In this document: piece by piece, positions 8,241 through 15,611 of the stretch | How positions within the stretch are numbered: position 1 is the stretch's first letter | Layout: every line of letters starts with the position of its first letter | Source: a virus | Reading direction: 5' to 3' (one strand) | DNA length: 64,000 nucleotides | IMG/VR virus record: IMGVR_UViG_3300048592_001391 | Location: 1-64,000 of that record | The notes under the pieces: model-generated | Told to the model about the DNA's origin: nothing | The model's database searches: none | The model's input: only the letters and a program-made list of their open reading frames with translations | Translations under genes and position numbers: made by a program

Positions 8241-8274
8241 AAACAAAACGGCCGTACCCAAAGGCACGGCCGTT
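8241..8274 (-). terminator. Intrinsic terminator built from two ACGGCCGT copies
   Basis: Minus strand: the arm from 8274 and the arm ending at 8247 form a 12-bp stem with one G-T pair and a short loop, followed by TTTTGTTTTG. It terminates the gene ending at 8310, and the HARP-operon promoter starts 38 bases further on. Both arms are copies of the iterated palindrome. Confidence 0.85.
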
Positions 8275-8309
8275 ACATAACCAAAACTATAATAGTCTAC
8301 GCAATCAAA

Positions 8310-8777
8310 TCATGCCCACTCTAACCGGAAGGGTGGGGCGGTGGGGACGATCTCACCTTCCACACAGCTATAGCCCCAAGGCGCATCCTCCACGGCCGTA
8401 TTTGCCCAACTCAGCCATTCTTCTGCTGCCCGGTCTACTCGCGCCTGCACCACAGCGGGCCACTCCGCATACCGGGCGGCAAAGCTCACCACGTCCGGTT
8501 CGGCCGTATCGTCCAGCGTATCGGCCACGTAGTCCCACACACGGCCGTCGTCCGCATCCACAAACACCCGCGCCAACTCTTCGGCTTCATCGGCATACAG
8601 CCCCAGGCGAATCATCACCACGTACTCACCGGGCGGCACATCTTCTACACTGCCTGTCCAGCGGGTCACTGGCTGGCCGTCATCAATCACCAACCACCAC
8701 TGACCATACGGCCGTACAACCATCCGGCTGACTATCTCACTCCGATCCAATAGCACCTTGCACTCTGTCTGTAACAT
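8310..8777 (-). CDS. Hypothetical protein
   Basis: 155 residues from the ATG at 8777, which has GAAAGG 7 bases upstream; the open frame extends to 9104 but crosses the iteron array and has no ribosome site there. Motifs are not recognised: a beta-rich first half (RMVVRPYGQWWLVIDDGQPV), then an acidic helical region (YADEAEELARVFVDADDG) and WP.VVQARVDRAAEEWLSW. It is last in its transcription unit, followed by the terminator at 8274-8241. Confidence 0.65.
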   Translation of the reverse strand: MLQTECKVLLDRSEIVSRMVVRPYGQWWLVIDDGQPVTRWTGSVEDVPPGEYVVMIRLGLYADEAEELARVFVDADDGRVWDYVADTLDDTAEPDVVSFAARYAEWPAVVQARVDRAAEEWLSWANTAVEDAPWGYSCVEGEIVPTAPPFRLEWA

Positions 8778-8797
8778 GCTGCATCCTTTCTGCACCT

Positions 8798-8905
8798 TTA
8801 GGGTGTAGTCATCCAATAGAACACACGCAGCGCCGCGTAGCTCAACACAATGCACAACACAATCTGAATGATCAATCCCTTCCGCCTGTCCCAAAACTCT
8901 CTCAT
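8798..8905 (-). CDS. Small membrane protein (35 aa)
   Basis: A 35-residue ORF starting MREFWDRRKG with GGAGGT 4 bases before the ATG at 8905. One membrane helix, LIIQIVLCIVLSYAALRVFY, is preceded by positive charges, so the N-terminus is predicted cytoplasmic. It lies between the iteron array and the 8310-8777 gene. Function unknown; small single-span phage proteins are often holin-like or regulators of host membrane proteins. Confidence 0.6.
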   Translation of the reverse strand: MREFWDRRKGLIIQIVLCIVLSYAALRVFYWMTTP

Positions 8906-8921
8906 AGCGACCTCCATCACT

Positions 8922-9118
8922 TGCGATTTGCGATTGCGATTTGACCTCAGACACACACCTATTTGACCCATTTTCGGCCGTTTTGCGATTCGCAAATCGC
9001 AATCGCAAACGCATCGCAAAACGGCCGTCTACCTCTGGTAAATCTGCGATAATCCTGCGATTAAATCTGCGATAAGGGGGCTGTTCTGCGATTATCGCAA
9101 ACATGGCCCCTTATCGCA
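8922..9118. repeat. Iteron-like array of TGCGAT/ATCGCA
   Basis: Thirteen copies of TGCGAT or its complement ATCGCA in about 200 bases. Direct copies: 8922, 8929, 8935, 8984, 9045, 9056, 9068, 9087. Inverted copies: 8996, 9002, 9013, 9094, 9113. Some are spaced 6-11 bases apart. Two iterated palindromes or near-copies lie in the middle. This is the 222-base non-coding gap between the 35-aa gene and the FtsK-like gene. Such arrays typically bind a replication initiator or partition protein. Confidence 0.75.
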
Positions 9119-9128
9119 GCCAATCGCC

Positions 9129-11105
9129 CTACCGACGACGCTTCAACAGCCTGTCCGCGTCGGTGTTGCCCTGCTGCGCCAACCATTCCAGCGCCGGGTA
9201 CAGACGGCCGTCAAGGAACTGACCAGACGGCCGTTCACTGCTCTCATCACTCAGGAACGTTCCCGCCGCATTGACCGTGCGGAACTCCCGCAGGTAGGGC
9301 AGCAGTCTACGGCCGTCCATCTCCGCTTGGGTCATTTGCGGCTGTACGGGCTGCTGCACCACAGGCGGGGCAGGGGGAAGATTCACAACCGGCGCTCCCG
9401 CCTGCACCTGTACCCGATCCGACATCACCCGAATGGCTGGAGTAGGCACAACCAAACCCTGCAACGAATCCGGTAGCTCATTCGGCCGTACTCGCGTCGA
9501 ATCCAGCAGCGCCCCTACATCACCGCGCCCTGGGTAGAAGCCCACGGCCTCACCCGTACGGCCGTTGATGTTGTAGATGAAACGGCCGTTGGGCAAGCCC
9601 ACCGAACCGGAAGCATAACCATCCTGCTTGCCCACATCCAAAAACGTCCGACTAGCGGCGGCACTGTTCATGCGGAAGCCGATGGTTGCCATTTGGCGGC
9701 GCAAGCGCATCCCGTGTTCACCCGCCGCGTCCTTTGTCGGGTCGGTCATGGAAACAGCCAGGAAGATGCCGTACTTCCGTGCCTCATTGGTAATGTTAAT
9801 CAGGCGCAGCCACATGATCGTAGCCTGGAACGTCAGGTCTTTGGCCGTGTCGTGCTCTCCGCTCAGCCGCGCCAATTCCGCCGCTTCCTTCGCCGCGCCG
9901 ACAATCGTCAAGAACTCATCAATGGCAATCAGGATTTCCCCCGATTCACCCATCGCTTGCGGCAACTCCGACCAATTCCGGGCGCCAGTCCGCGCCAGCA
10001 CACTGTCTCTCCGGTGCATCTCGCTTACCACAGCGTCCAGGAATTGCGCCAATGGCTCAATGAGCGCCAACGGCCGTAACGCAGGCCACACGGTCAAATT
10101 GGGCTGATTGGCGAACGGCGCGAAGTCAGAGCCACGGCCGTTGATGATGACCACATGGGTACTGTTGCGCCAGTTCCCGGCCACAAACGGGACCAACCCG
10201 GAAGCGGTCTTACCCGCGCCCGTAGTCCCGGCCACCAGCAGGTGGGGATTCTGTGACCGATTGACAAACACAGGCATCTGGTTCTCGATGTCCACGCCAA
10301 TGGGCACGGTATCCGGGTCTGCGTGACGCATGAACATCGTCCAACTGGCGCGGGGCAGTCGCTTCGGGGCTTCAATGCCACTGGCAACAACCGGCTGTTG
10401 TGGGGCAGGGAGCGCCAATGTACTCATGCTGTTCCCGGCCAACATCGGCAAGGGCGACATCCCGCCACGGCCGTCCGGCACAATGGCAATCCGGTTGCCC
10501 ATATGCTCCACATGGTAGACGGGGTTACGGCTGCGAATCATGAGATAAGAGAATAGCCCAGCAGTGGTCATGCAGATAATCAGGAACACGCCCACCGCAA
10601 ACGGGATTGCCTCGTTCCACATCTCCCGCCGCCGCTGCTCCGCCAATAACCGGTTCTGCTCCGCCTCGCGCAACATGCGCACATTCTGCATATGCTCCGC
10701 TTCGGCCGTCATCTCCGCCATCACCATCGCCGCTTGCCGGGTAGCTGTCCCCTCGGCCACAATCGCATTTTGCGTTTGCACGGCCACCAATGCAATCTCG
10801 GTCGCCCGTACACTCAAATCAGCGGCGGTGCTGGTAGCAGCGACGGCCGTACCGGTAGCAATGGCCTCAGATGTGCCAGTAGCGGCCACACGCGCCTGTT
10901 CGGTCGTCTGGATAACCGCCTGGGTCGCGGCAATGGCCGCGTCATAGGTAGCGGCGGCATCCTGTGCCTGTCGGGCGGCAATCGTCGCATTGACGGCCGG
11001 ATTACTCGGCGGCACAAGCGCACTCTGCGGCTGACCACCTGTCGCCGGAGGCGTGGCGCAACCGGCCAGAACCATCACCATGAGCAATCCGTAAATCCAT
11101 CTCAT
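9129..11105 (-). CDS. Membrane-anchored FtsK/HerA-like ATPase with lipoprotein signal
   Basis: 658 residues from the ATG at 11105 (ATGA overlap with the previous gene; AGGA upstream). Order: lipoprotein signal WIYGLLMVMVLAGC (lipobox LAGC), Ala/Thr-rich coiled coil (about 30-160), membrane helix (FAVGVFLIICMTTAGLFSYL), then a P-loop domain with Walker A AGTTGAGKT and Walker B ILIAIDEFLT, and later GFRMNSAAASRTFLD, as in FtsK/TraG-type translocases. C-terminal Pro/Gln linker and small helical domain. A DNA pump with a lipid-anchored N-terminus is unusual in a phage. A role in DNA movement or segregation at the membrane is inferred. Confidence 0.8.
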   Translation of the reverse strand: MRWIYGLLMVMVLAGCATPPATGGQPQSALVPPSNPAVNATIAARQAQDAAATYDAAIAATQAVIQTTEQARVAATGTSEAIATGTAVAATSTAADLSVRATEIALVAVQTQNAIVAEGTATRQAAMVMAEMTAEAEHMQNVRMLREAEQNRLLAEQRRREMWNEAIPFAVGVFLIICMTTAGLFSYLMIRSRNPVYHVEHMGNRIAIVPDGRGGMSPLPMLAGNSMSTLALPAPQQPVVASGIEAPKRLPRASWTMFMRHADPDTVPIGVDIENQMPVFVNRSQNPHLLVAGTTGAGKTASGLVPFVAGNWRNSTHVVIINGRGSDFAPFANQPNLTVWPALRPLALIEPLAQFLDAVVSEMHRRDSVLARTGARNWSELPQAMGESGEILIAIDEFLTIVGAAKEAAELARLSGEHDTAKDLTFQATIMWLRLINITNEARKYGIFLAVSMTDPTKDAAGEHGMRLRRQMATIGFRMNSAAASRTFLDVGKQDGYASGSVGLPNGRFIYNINGRTGEAVGFYPGRGDVGALLDSTRVRPNELPDSLQGLVVPTPAIRVMSDRVQVQAGAPVVNLPPAPPVVQQPVQPQMTQAEMDGRRLLPYLREFRTVNAAGTFLSDESSERPSGQFLDGRLYPALEWLAQQGNTDADRLLKRRR

Positions 11106-11518
11106 TCCAGCCATCCTGTTTCTTTCGGCGCTGGCAGTTGGGGCACAGTCGCCGGTTCCTCGATCCATGGTTGTTGGGGCACAACCAGCGGCTTTCCCGC
11201 ATTCCCGCCGCCCTTGCGCTTCAACTCTTTCTTTAATAGCCGCGTCTCTTTCAGTATGCGGGGTAGGGGGGTTGCCAGCAGCAGCACGAACGCGGCAATC
11301 GTCACCAGCCCCAAGAACGGCAAGAGGATGGAACTGCTACGGCCGTTCCGCTCACTTTCCCGAAAGCGCACAATGTCCTCCATCGGATCGGCCTTCGTCT
11401 GCTCCTCCACCATCATCATGGTTGCCTTGTCAATGGTAGGGGATAGGTGTCCCATCGTCACGGAACACCCGCCAACAATCACCGCCAGCAGAGCAAGGAG
11501 AAGTAATACCTTATCCAT
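11102..11518 (-). CDS. Putative lipoprotein with second membrane helix
   Basis: 138 residues starting MDKVLLLLALLAVIVGGCS: a lipoprotein signal with lipobox VGGC. A second hydrophobic segment (SILLPFLGLVTIAAFVLLLA, about 75-95) is followed by a basic stretch KETRLLKKELKRKGGG and a Pro-rich tail. The start overlaps the previous stop as TAATG, the end overlaps the ATPase start as ATGA. Probably a partner of the ATPase at the membrane. Confidence 0.7.
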   Translation of the reverse strand: MDKVLLLLALLAVIVGGCSVTMGHLSPTIDKATMMMVEEQTKADPMEDIVRFRESERNGRSSSILLPFLGLVTIAAFVLLLATPLPRILKETRLLKKELKRKGGGNAGKPLVVPQQPWIEEPATVPQLPAPKETGWLE

Positions 11519-11898
11519 TACAGCCCCCGTTCCCGCAGCCAGCGGCCAATTTGCTCCCGGCTCCAACGGCCGTCAATCTCGCGGTCTAGGATTTCTTCGC
11601 ACAGGTCGTAGTATGCCTGGCGGCTCATGCCCACAGCGCGGGCTACCATGTCCTGTGCCTTCTCTGCATCCATGCCAGCGCGGAGCTTACGGCCGTACAG
11701 CCCGGCGTAGATGGTCGCCATCGTACTGGCTTGCACCCGTTCGCGCTCCCAAGAGAAGGTGTGGTCGCCACTGGCATAGGCGTCTGTGGTGTGTTCGGGG
11801 TAGTAAAGCCGACCAATCCGCACGGCCGTAGATAGTCTACGGTCTCCGGTCAGTCGTGCGCTTAGTCGCCATAGGTGGGCTGCTATTGTTGTGTACAT
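11518..11898 (-). CDS. Hypothetical, possible DNA-binding helical protein
   Basis: 126 residues from the ATG at 11898 with GGAGG 4 bases upstream. Helical and Arg-rich (HLWRLSARLTGDRRL; ARAVGMSRQAYYDLCEEIL looks like a helix-turn-helix; SREQIGRWLRERGL). It is first of the three-gene unit with the lipoprotein and FtsK-like ATPase and could be its regulator. Confidence 0.6.
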   Translation of the reverse strand: MYTTIAAHLWRLSARLTGDRRLSTAVRIGRLYYPEHTTDAYASGDHTFSWERERVQASTMATIYAGLYGRKLRAGMDAEKAQDMVARAVGMSRQAYYDLCEEILDREIDGRWSREQIGRWLRERGL

Positions 11899-11926
11899 CT
11901 TGCCTCCGTTACGGCCGTAACGGCCG

Positions 11927-11955
11927 TTGGTGATGTACAGCACTTCAGATACTAT
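11927..11955 (+). promoter_or_regulatory. Candidate plus-strand promoter
   Basis: TTGGTG (11927-11932), 17-base spacer, TACTAT (11950-11955). Moderate match to sigma70 consensus. It faces away from the minus-strand genes and is followed 40 bases on by a plus-strand terminator. Confidence 0.45.
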
Positions 11956-11961
11956 TGTGCA

Positions 11962-12034
11962 GGCTGCTGACTGGTGCTGTTCAGTCATTGGCCTGGCCGT
12001 ATGGTGCTTGCCTCACCATACGGCCGTTTTATTT
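11962..12034 (+). ncRNA. Candidate small RNA of about 73 nt, plus strand
   Basis: Between the candidate promoter and a strong plus-strand terminator there is no ORF. The predicted RNA has a first stem TGACTG/CAGTCA and then a terminal 12-bp perfect stem (11995-12006 with 12014-12025) followed by GTTTTATTT. All surrounding genes are on the other strand, so this terminator has no gene to serve unless an RNA is made here. The 3' end overlaps the end of the RHH-like gene by 6 bases. Confidence 0.5.
11995..12034 (+). terminator. Plus-strand intrinsic terminator
   Basis: GGCCGTATGGTG pairs perfectly with CACCATACGGCC around a 7-base loop and is followed by GTTTTATTT on the plus strand. The T-run lies only on this side, so it works for plus-strand transcripts. 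Confidence 0.8.
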
Positions 12035-12274
12035 GGGGTGGGAGCCACCACGAACCGGATGGATGTCTCCGCTCGACGGGTAGCCTCTGGCCTCCAGATA
12101 CTCAGCCAGCGCCTCCCGGACAATGACCGCTTGGGTGGGGGGGATTCCGTGTTCCTCATAGAAGCCGCTCATGAACTGCTCCAGTGCTGCACCCAATGCA
12201 GTGGGCAGCACGATAATGGGCAGTCGCTTTGTTTGCACCCGTGTCATTTGGTCGGTCTGGCTGGCTGTATCCAT
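12029..12274 (-). CDS. Putative ribbon-helix-helix regulator
   Basis: 81 residues. The segment RVQTKRLPIIVLPTALGAAL then PPTQAVIVREALAEYLEARG has the strand-helix-helix pattern of Arc/CopG-type regulators, although the strand is a poor match. The promoter TATAGT box ends 6 bases before the ATG, so the mRNA is probably leaderless, and the promoter contains an imperfect palindrome of TATA-type sequence that could be its own operator. Confidence 0.55.
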   Translation of the reverse strand: MDTASQTDQMTRVQTKRLPIIVLPTALGAALEQFMSGFYEEHGIPPTQAVIVREALAEYLEARGYPSSGDIHPVRGGSHPK

Positions 12275-12280
12275 AAGCGG

Positions 12281-12310
12281 ACTATATCATAATATATCGT
12301 TTGGCGTCAA
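12281..12310 (-). promoter_or_regulatory. Leaderless promoter with overlapping palindrome
   Basis: Minus strand TTGACG (12310-12305), 18-base spacer, TATAGT (12286-12281), then CCGCTT and the ATG at 12274. Transcription should begin at or next to the ATG. The spacer and -10 form an imperfect inverted repeat (GATATA/TATATC type) usable as an operator. Confidence 0.6.
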
Positions 12311-12641
12311 TCCCACTGCGCCACCAATCCAACGCAAAAAGACCAGATAAGCCCGTATCTGACGGCCGTATCTGGCTGATGCGCCTTGCGATGTAAGGTG
12401 CGATGTTAGTCGGCGTCGCCGAACTGATTAGCCTGAACGCACACAGACAGGGCGAGTATCGCAGAAACAATGAGCCAGAGAGATAGTAGCAGCAACATAG
12501 TGGGAAATTATAGCAGAACTGAGCGCCGATCCAGACTGACAAACGTCCCAATCTCGCCGATTTTCCGCCAAATTATAGATACCAATACATGTTACTTATC
12601 GGTACTTATAAAAACAGGACTGAAACAACATGGAACAATAA
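12311..12641. other. 330-base spacer without a supported gene
   Basis: Lies between the regulator promoter and the lysis-operon terminator. It contains one ACGGCCGT (about 12361), a degenerate GTTCC-type direct repeat (12622-12636) and AT-rich sequence with TATAAT-like boxes on the minus strand at 12560-12620. A minus-strand ORF (12282-12551) exists but has no ribosome site and an implausible Cys/Ser/Tyr-rich composition. Confidence 0.6.
12622..12636 (-). promoter_or_regulatory. Degenerate GTTCC-N5-GTTTC repeat
   Basis: Same 10-base periodic direct repeat as at ten other sites but with one changed base in the second half. It lies just downstream of the lysis-operon terminator, about 350 bases upstream of the RHH-like gene. 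Confidence 0.45.
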
Positions 12642-12678
12642 AGCCTAGCCAGTGGTGGAGGTGTCCACTGGCTAGGCT
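12632..12678 (-). terminator. Intrinsic terminator ending the tail/lysis operon
   Basis: Arms 12642-12655 and 12665-12678 form a perfect 14-bp stem with a 9-base loop, followed on the minus strand by TTTATTGTT. It lies 25 bases after the lysin stop codon. Confidence 0.9.
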
Positions 12679-12702
12679 GAGGAAAGGGAATCGGTAGGCT
12701 AT

Positions 12703-15219
12703 TTATGGGTGCTGACGGAACTCAATCAGCGTCCCCGGATAATGCTCGGTGTACCATTCGCGGTACTCTTGCTGCTCCATCGCAGCAATGTTCCACAACA
12801 CGGCCGTCTTGCTTGCCAGCGCCCCAATGCCAGCATCATCGAACGATGGCCCAACCGTCACCTGTGCGTCACTCGCCATCGAATAAATCTTCGCCCGCAC
12901 ATCGGCGGCAATGTGCCCCCCTACTACCCAATAGACACGGCCGTACTGCACACGCGGCTTGCCCTCGGGGATGTCAATGGTCGGTGGGTCTACGGGTGGC
13001 TCAACAGGCGGATCAATGGGCGGGGTGACTGCCGTGCTACTCAGCGACCAGCCATCCACAAACACGCCACTGTTTTGCAGGGCAAAGTTGCAGCGTATTT
13101 GCAAGCCCACAGTCACCGGCCCGCCCTCACTGCTAAAGGTGTAGGCAATCTCGTTCCAGCGCCCTGGCGTCAGGGGTAGCCATTCCGTGTACGCGCCGTT
13201 CAGCCGGAACCGGTATTGCCCGTCACGCTGTTGCGGATCATTGGCCCACACCTTCCCGGCCTCGCCATACGCCTTCACCAGGTCGCCAAACACAGGAGCC
13301 TCAAACCGGTAAGAGCCTCGCGCCAAATGCACCTGCTGGCTGAGTTCCCCCCACCATGCGCCGTTGCCCTTGAAGATTTTGACGCACTGACGGCCGTCAC
13401 GGATGAAGACGCCCTGTTCTGCCGGGGGCAACTGCTCACGCGGAATCACGCGCACTTCTGGGCGCACGTAGCCCGACCAGGCATTGCTGTCGTAGGGGTT
13501 GGCGGTAGGCGGGGTTGTCTCAAAGCTGAATGTCCAACCCTCGGGAATCTGCAACTCCGGTATCCCGTCCGGGTGGTACCAGCCACCCTCAAAGCTGCCG
13601 TTCACCAGCTCAGTCGGTACGGCCGTATCCTCGCCAATGTAGCGCCGCAAATCATCGGCACTGCCATTGAAGTAGTTGAGGTCAATGCCGTTTGACTGCG
13701 CCCCATACACTGGCCCCGGCCCGGTAGATGTGTACTGCCAGAATACCCACGTGTCCCACCCGGCCGGTAGCACAGGCGGTGGTGTAGCGCGGTAATTGGC
13801 AATCCACAAGTCATACTCTTTGGCCCACGGCAAGCTGCCGAACTGGTTCCACCACCATGCGCCTGTGTAGACGATTGGCTTACGGCCGCTCAACATCTCC
13901 ACTTGCAGCAGGAAGGTGCGCACTTCTTCTGCGTTCGGCGTCCCCTGCGTATCCTCGATGTCTGCCACCAGCGGCAACTCACCAAACCCGCCAGAACGCA
14001 CAGTCGAAACAAAGTGCTGCGCCTGATTCTCCGGGCTGAACCCGTTGCGGAAGAAGTGGTACGCGCCTCGCGGAATGCCCGCCTTTTGCGCCTCTGCCCA
14101 ATTACGGCCGTATTGTGGGTCTACCCAGCTTTGCCCCTCTGTCGCCTTAATGAAAGCGAACTGAGCGCCAGCGGTTTTTGCCTTCTGCCAATCCATCACC
14201 CCTTGCCAGCGCGATACGTCAATGCCGCGCACGTTGCTGGCGGGTGGTTGCGGTGGTTCTGGGGGACGCGGTGCAGGGGTAGGCGTGGTACGCACGTACT
14301 CGCCCAACCGCCGCAAGATGCTCTCGTTAATCTCGAAGTAGCGCCACTGGCTTCCCCCACCAGAGGTAAACAGCACGGCGCCCAACAGCCGCCCTTCCCG
14401 CGCCGCTCGTGTGGCGGCAAGCAGTTCGTCCATGTCGGCGATGTCATCCAAGTAGGCGGTCTCGTCGCCGTTCCAGGCGGAGTTGTGCTTCCACCCGTCC
14501 AACGGCCGTGGGTTGTACCCGTCTGCCCCTGCCCCACAACATCCACTTTCACCCAACATCCAGTTTACACGGATGCCCCGCGTCACCAGGTAGTTGTCCA
14601 CTTCCACCCAACGCATATGCAAATCGCGCATATGAGGCGGGGAGTTGACGAACGATTGGCGCTGATGCACCGACCAGTAGCCATGATAGCCGAATGCGCC
14701 ACCGGCAACGGCCGTTTCTCGCGCCAAATCCACCAGTGCCCCATACTCATTGTGATCCGGGTTGCCGACTGCGGCCGTAAACACCACCGGGCGCACACCG
14801 GGGCAGTGCAGTTTCAACCGCCGCACGAAGGCGCGGTCGAACTCCACAATCGCCCGCAGCTTGGTTGGGTTGCGTGTGGGGTACTCTTCGTTCAGGGATT
14901 CGACAAAGAGACGGCCGTTGTCCACCGTGCCCATGTGCGTGTTGACGCTATCCTTAAACATGGCAATGTACTCATCTGCCGCCTGATTGCCCAACGCATG
15001 GGACTGCGCGGCCATGTCAATCCATCGCCCCTGATTGTGTTGATCCGCCCAAAAGCGGTAGATAAAGAAGATGCCCGGCGATGCGCTGTTGGCGTGGTGG
15101 TAATCCTCCGGGTGAAAGCTCTTGATTAGCCGGAACGGGGAGCCAGCAGCCTGCGCCAATCGCAACTGCTCATCCCACCCACGTACCGGGTCTTGCATGT
15201 GCAAGCCTATGTAGCTCAT
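12703..15219 (-). CDS. Modular endolysin with GH25 lysozyme domain
   Basis: 838 residues. Residues 1-310: an uncharacterised glycosidase-like barrel (ESLNEEYPTRNP, MLGESGCCGAG). Then a Pro-rich linker (TPTPAPRPPEPPQPP). Residues about 330-530: a GH25 muramidase with RGIDVSRWQG, FAFIKATEGQSW, PRGAYHFFR, LPLVADIED (catalytic Asp/Glu region) and DLWIANY. The C-terminus has a carbohydrate-binding beta-sandwich-like region and a small end domain after the linker PPIDPPVEPPVDPP. It cleaves peptidoglycan at lysis or entry. AGGAGA precedes the ATG, which overlaps the holin stop as TAATG. Unusually large for a lysin; a virion role is possible. Confidence 0.9.
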   Translation of the reverse strand: MSYIGLHMQDPVRGWDEQLRLAQAAGSPFRLIKSFHPEDYHHANSASPGIFFIYRFWADQHNQGRWIDMAAQSHALGNQAADEYIAMFKDSVNTHMGTVDNGRLFVESLNEEYPTRNPTKLRAIVEFDRAFVRRLKLHCPGVRPVVFTAAVGNPDHNEYGALVDLARETAVAGGAFGYHGYWSVHQRQSFVNSPPHMRDLHMRWVEVDNYLVTRGIRVNWMLGESGCCGAGADGYNPRPLDGWKHNSAWNGDETAYLDDIADMDELLAATRAAREGRLLGAVLFTSGGGSQWRYFEINESILRRLGEYVRTTPTPAPRPPEPPQPPASNVRGIDVSRWQGVMDWQKAKTAGAQFAFIKATEGQSWVDPQYGRNWAEAQKAGIPRGAYHFFRNGFSPENQAQHFVSTVRSGGFGELPLVADIEDTQGTPNAEEVRTFLLQVEMLSGRKPIVYTGAWWWNQFGSLPWAKEYDLWIANYRATPPPVLPAGWDTWVFWQYTSTGPGPVYGAQSNGIDLNYFNGSADDLRRYIGEDTAVPTELVNGSFEGGWYHPDGIPELQIPEGWTFSFETTPPTANPYDSNAWSGYVRPEVRVIPREQLPPAEQGVFIRDGRQCVKIFKGNGAWWGELSQQVHLARGSYRFEAPVFGDLVKAYGEAGKVWANDPQQRDGQYRFRLNGAYTEWLPLTPGRWNEIAYTFSSEGGPVTVGLQIRCNFALQNSGVFVDGWSLSSTAVTPPIDPPVEPPVDPPTIDIPEGKPRVQYGRVYWVVGGHIAADVRAKIYSMASDAQVTVGPSFDDAGIGALASKTAVLWNIAAMEQQEYREWYTEHYPGTLIEFRQHP

Positions 15220-15611
15220 TATGCACCGTCTCCTTCCGGCTCCGATTCAGGCGCAGGCGCTACGGCCGTCTCCTTGCGTATGGCGTTCAACACGCCCTCG
15301 ATTATCGTATCGGCGTCCATCGGGGTGATGGGGATGTTCATCCGCGCGGCCCACTGCACAAGCTGCTGCACTGCATCCAGCTTCACCTGCTCATTGCTAT
15401 AGCCCAACGTGCGGCGGTACTGGTCGCCTGCCCGTACAATCATGACGGCCGTCTCGGTTAGCAGCGTCCAATTCTTCTGACCTAGCTCCGCCGCCGCCTT
15501 GCCCTGCAACTGCACCAGATACCCGCGCAATGCCTGGGCCACAACAGCCACAACCAGCGGGATCAACAGCAGTAGGCCATTAACCAACACTTCATTCACT
15601 TGCTCACTCAT
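15219..15611 (-). CDS. LLH-type holin
   Basis: 130 residues with one N-terminal membrane helix (VLVNGLLLLIPLVVAVVAQAL), then amphipathic helices and KNWTLLTETAVMIVRAGDQ, the layout of phage LL-H type holins. It lies between the metallophosphoesterase and the GH25 lysin. Holins form membrane lesions that release the lysin. The start overlaps the upstream stop; GAGGA is the ribosome site. Confidence 0.8.
   Translation of the reverse strand: MSEQVNEVLVNGLLLLIPLVVAVVAQALRGYLVQLQGKAAAELGQKNWTLLTETAVMIVRAGDQYRRTLGYSNEQVKLDAVQQLVQWAARMNIPITPMDADTIIEGVLNAIRKETAVAPAPESEPEGDGA

Noticed and set aside
8778-9104. N-terminal extension of the 8310-8777 gene up to 9104
   Set aside because: It would translate the iteron array and contain the small membrane-protein gene in another frame; the ATG at 8777 has a good ribosome site.
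12282-12551. Minus-strand ORF of 89 codons in the gap before the lysin
   Set aside because: No ribosome site, odd Cys/Tyr/Ser-rich composition, and it runs through the promoter of the RHH-like gene.
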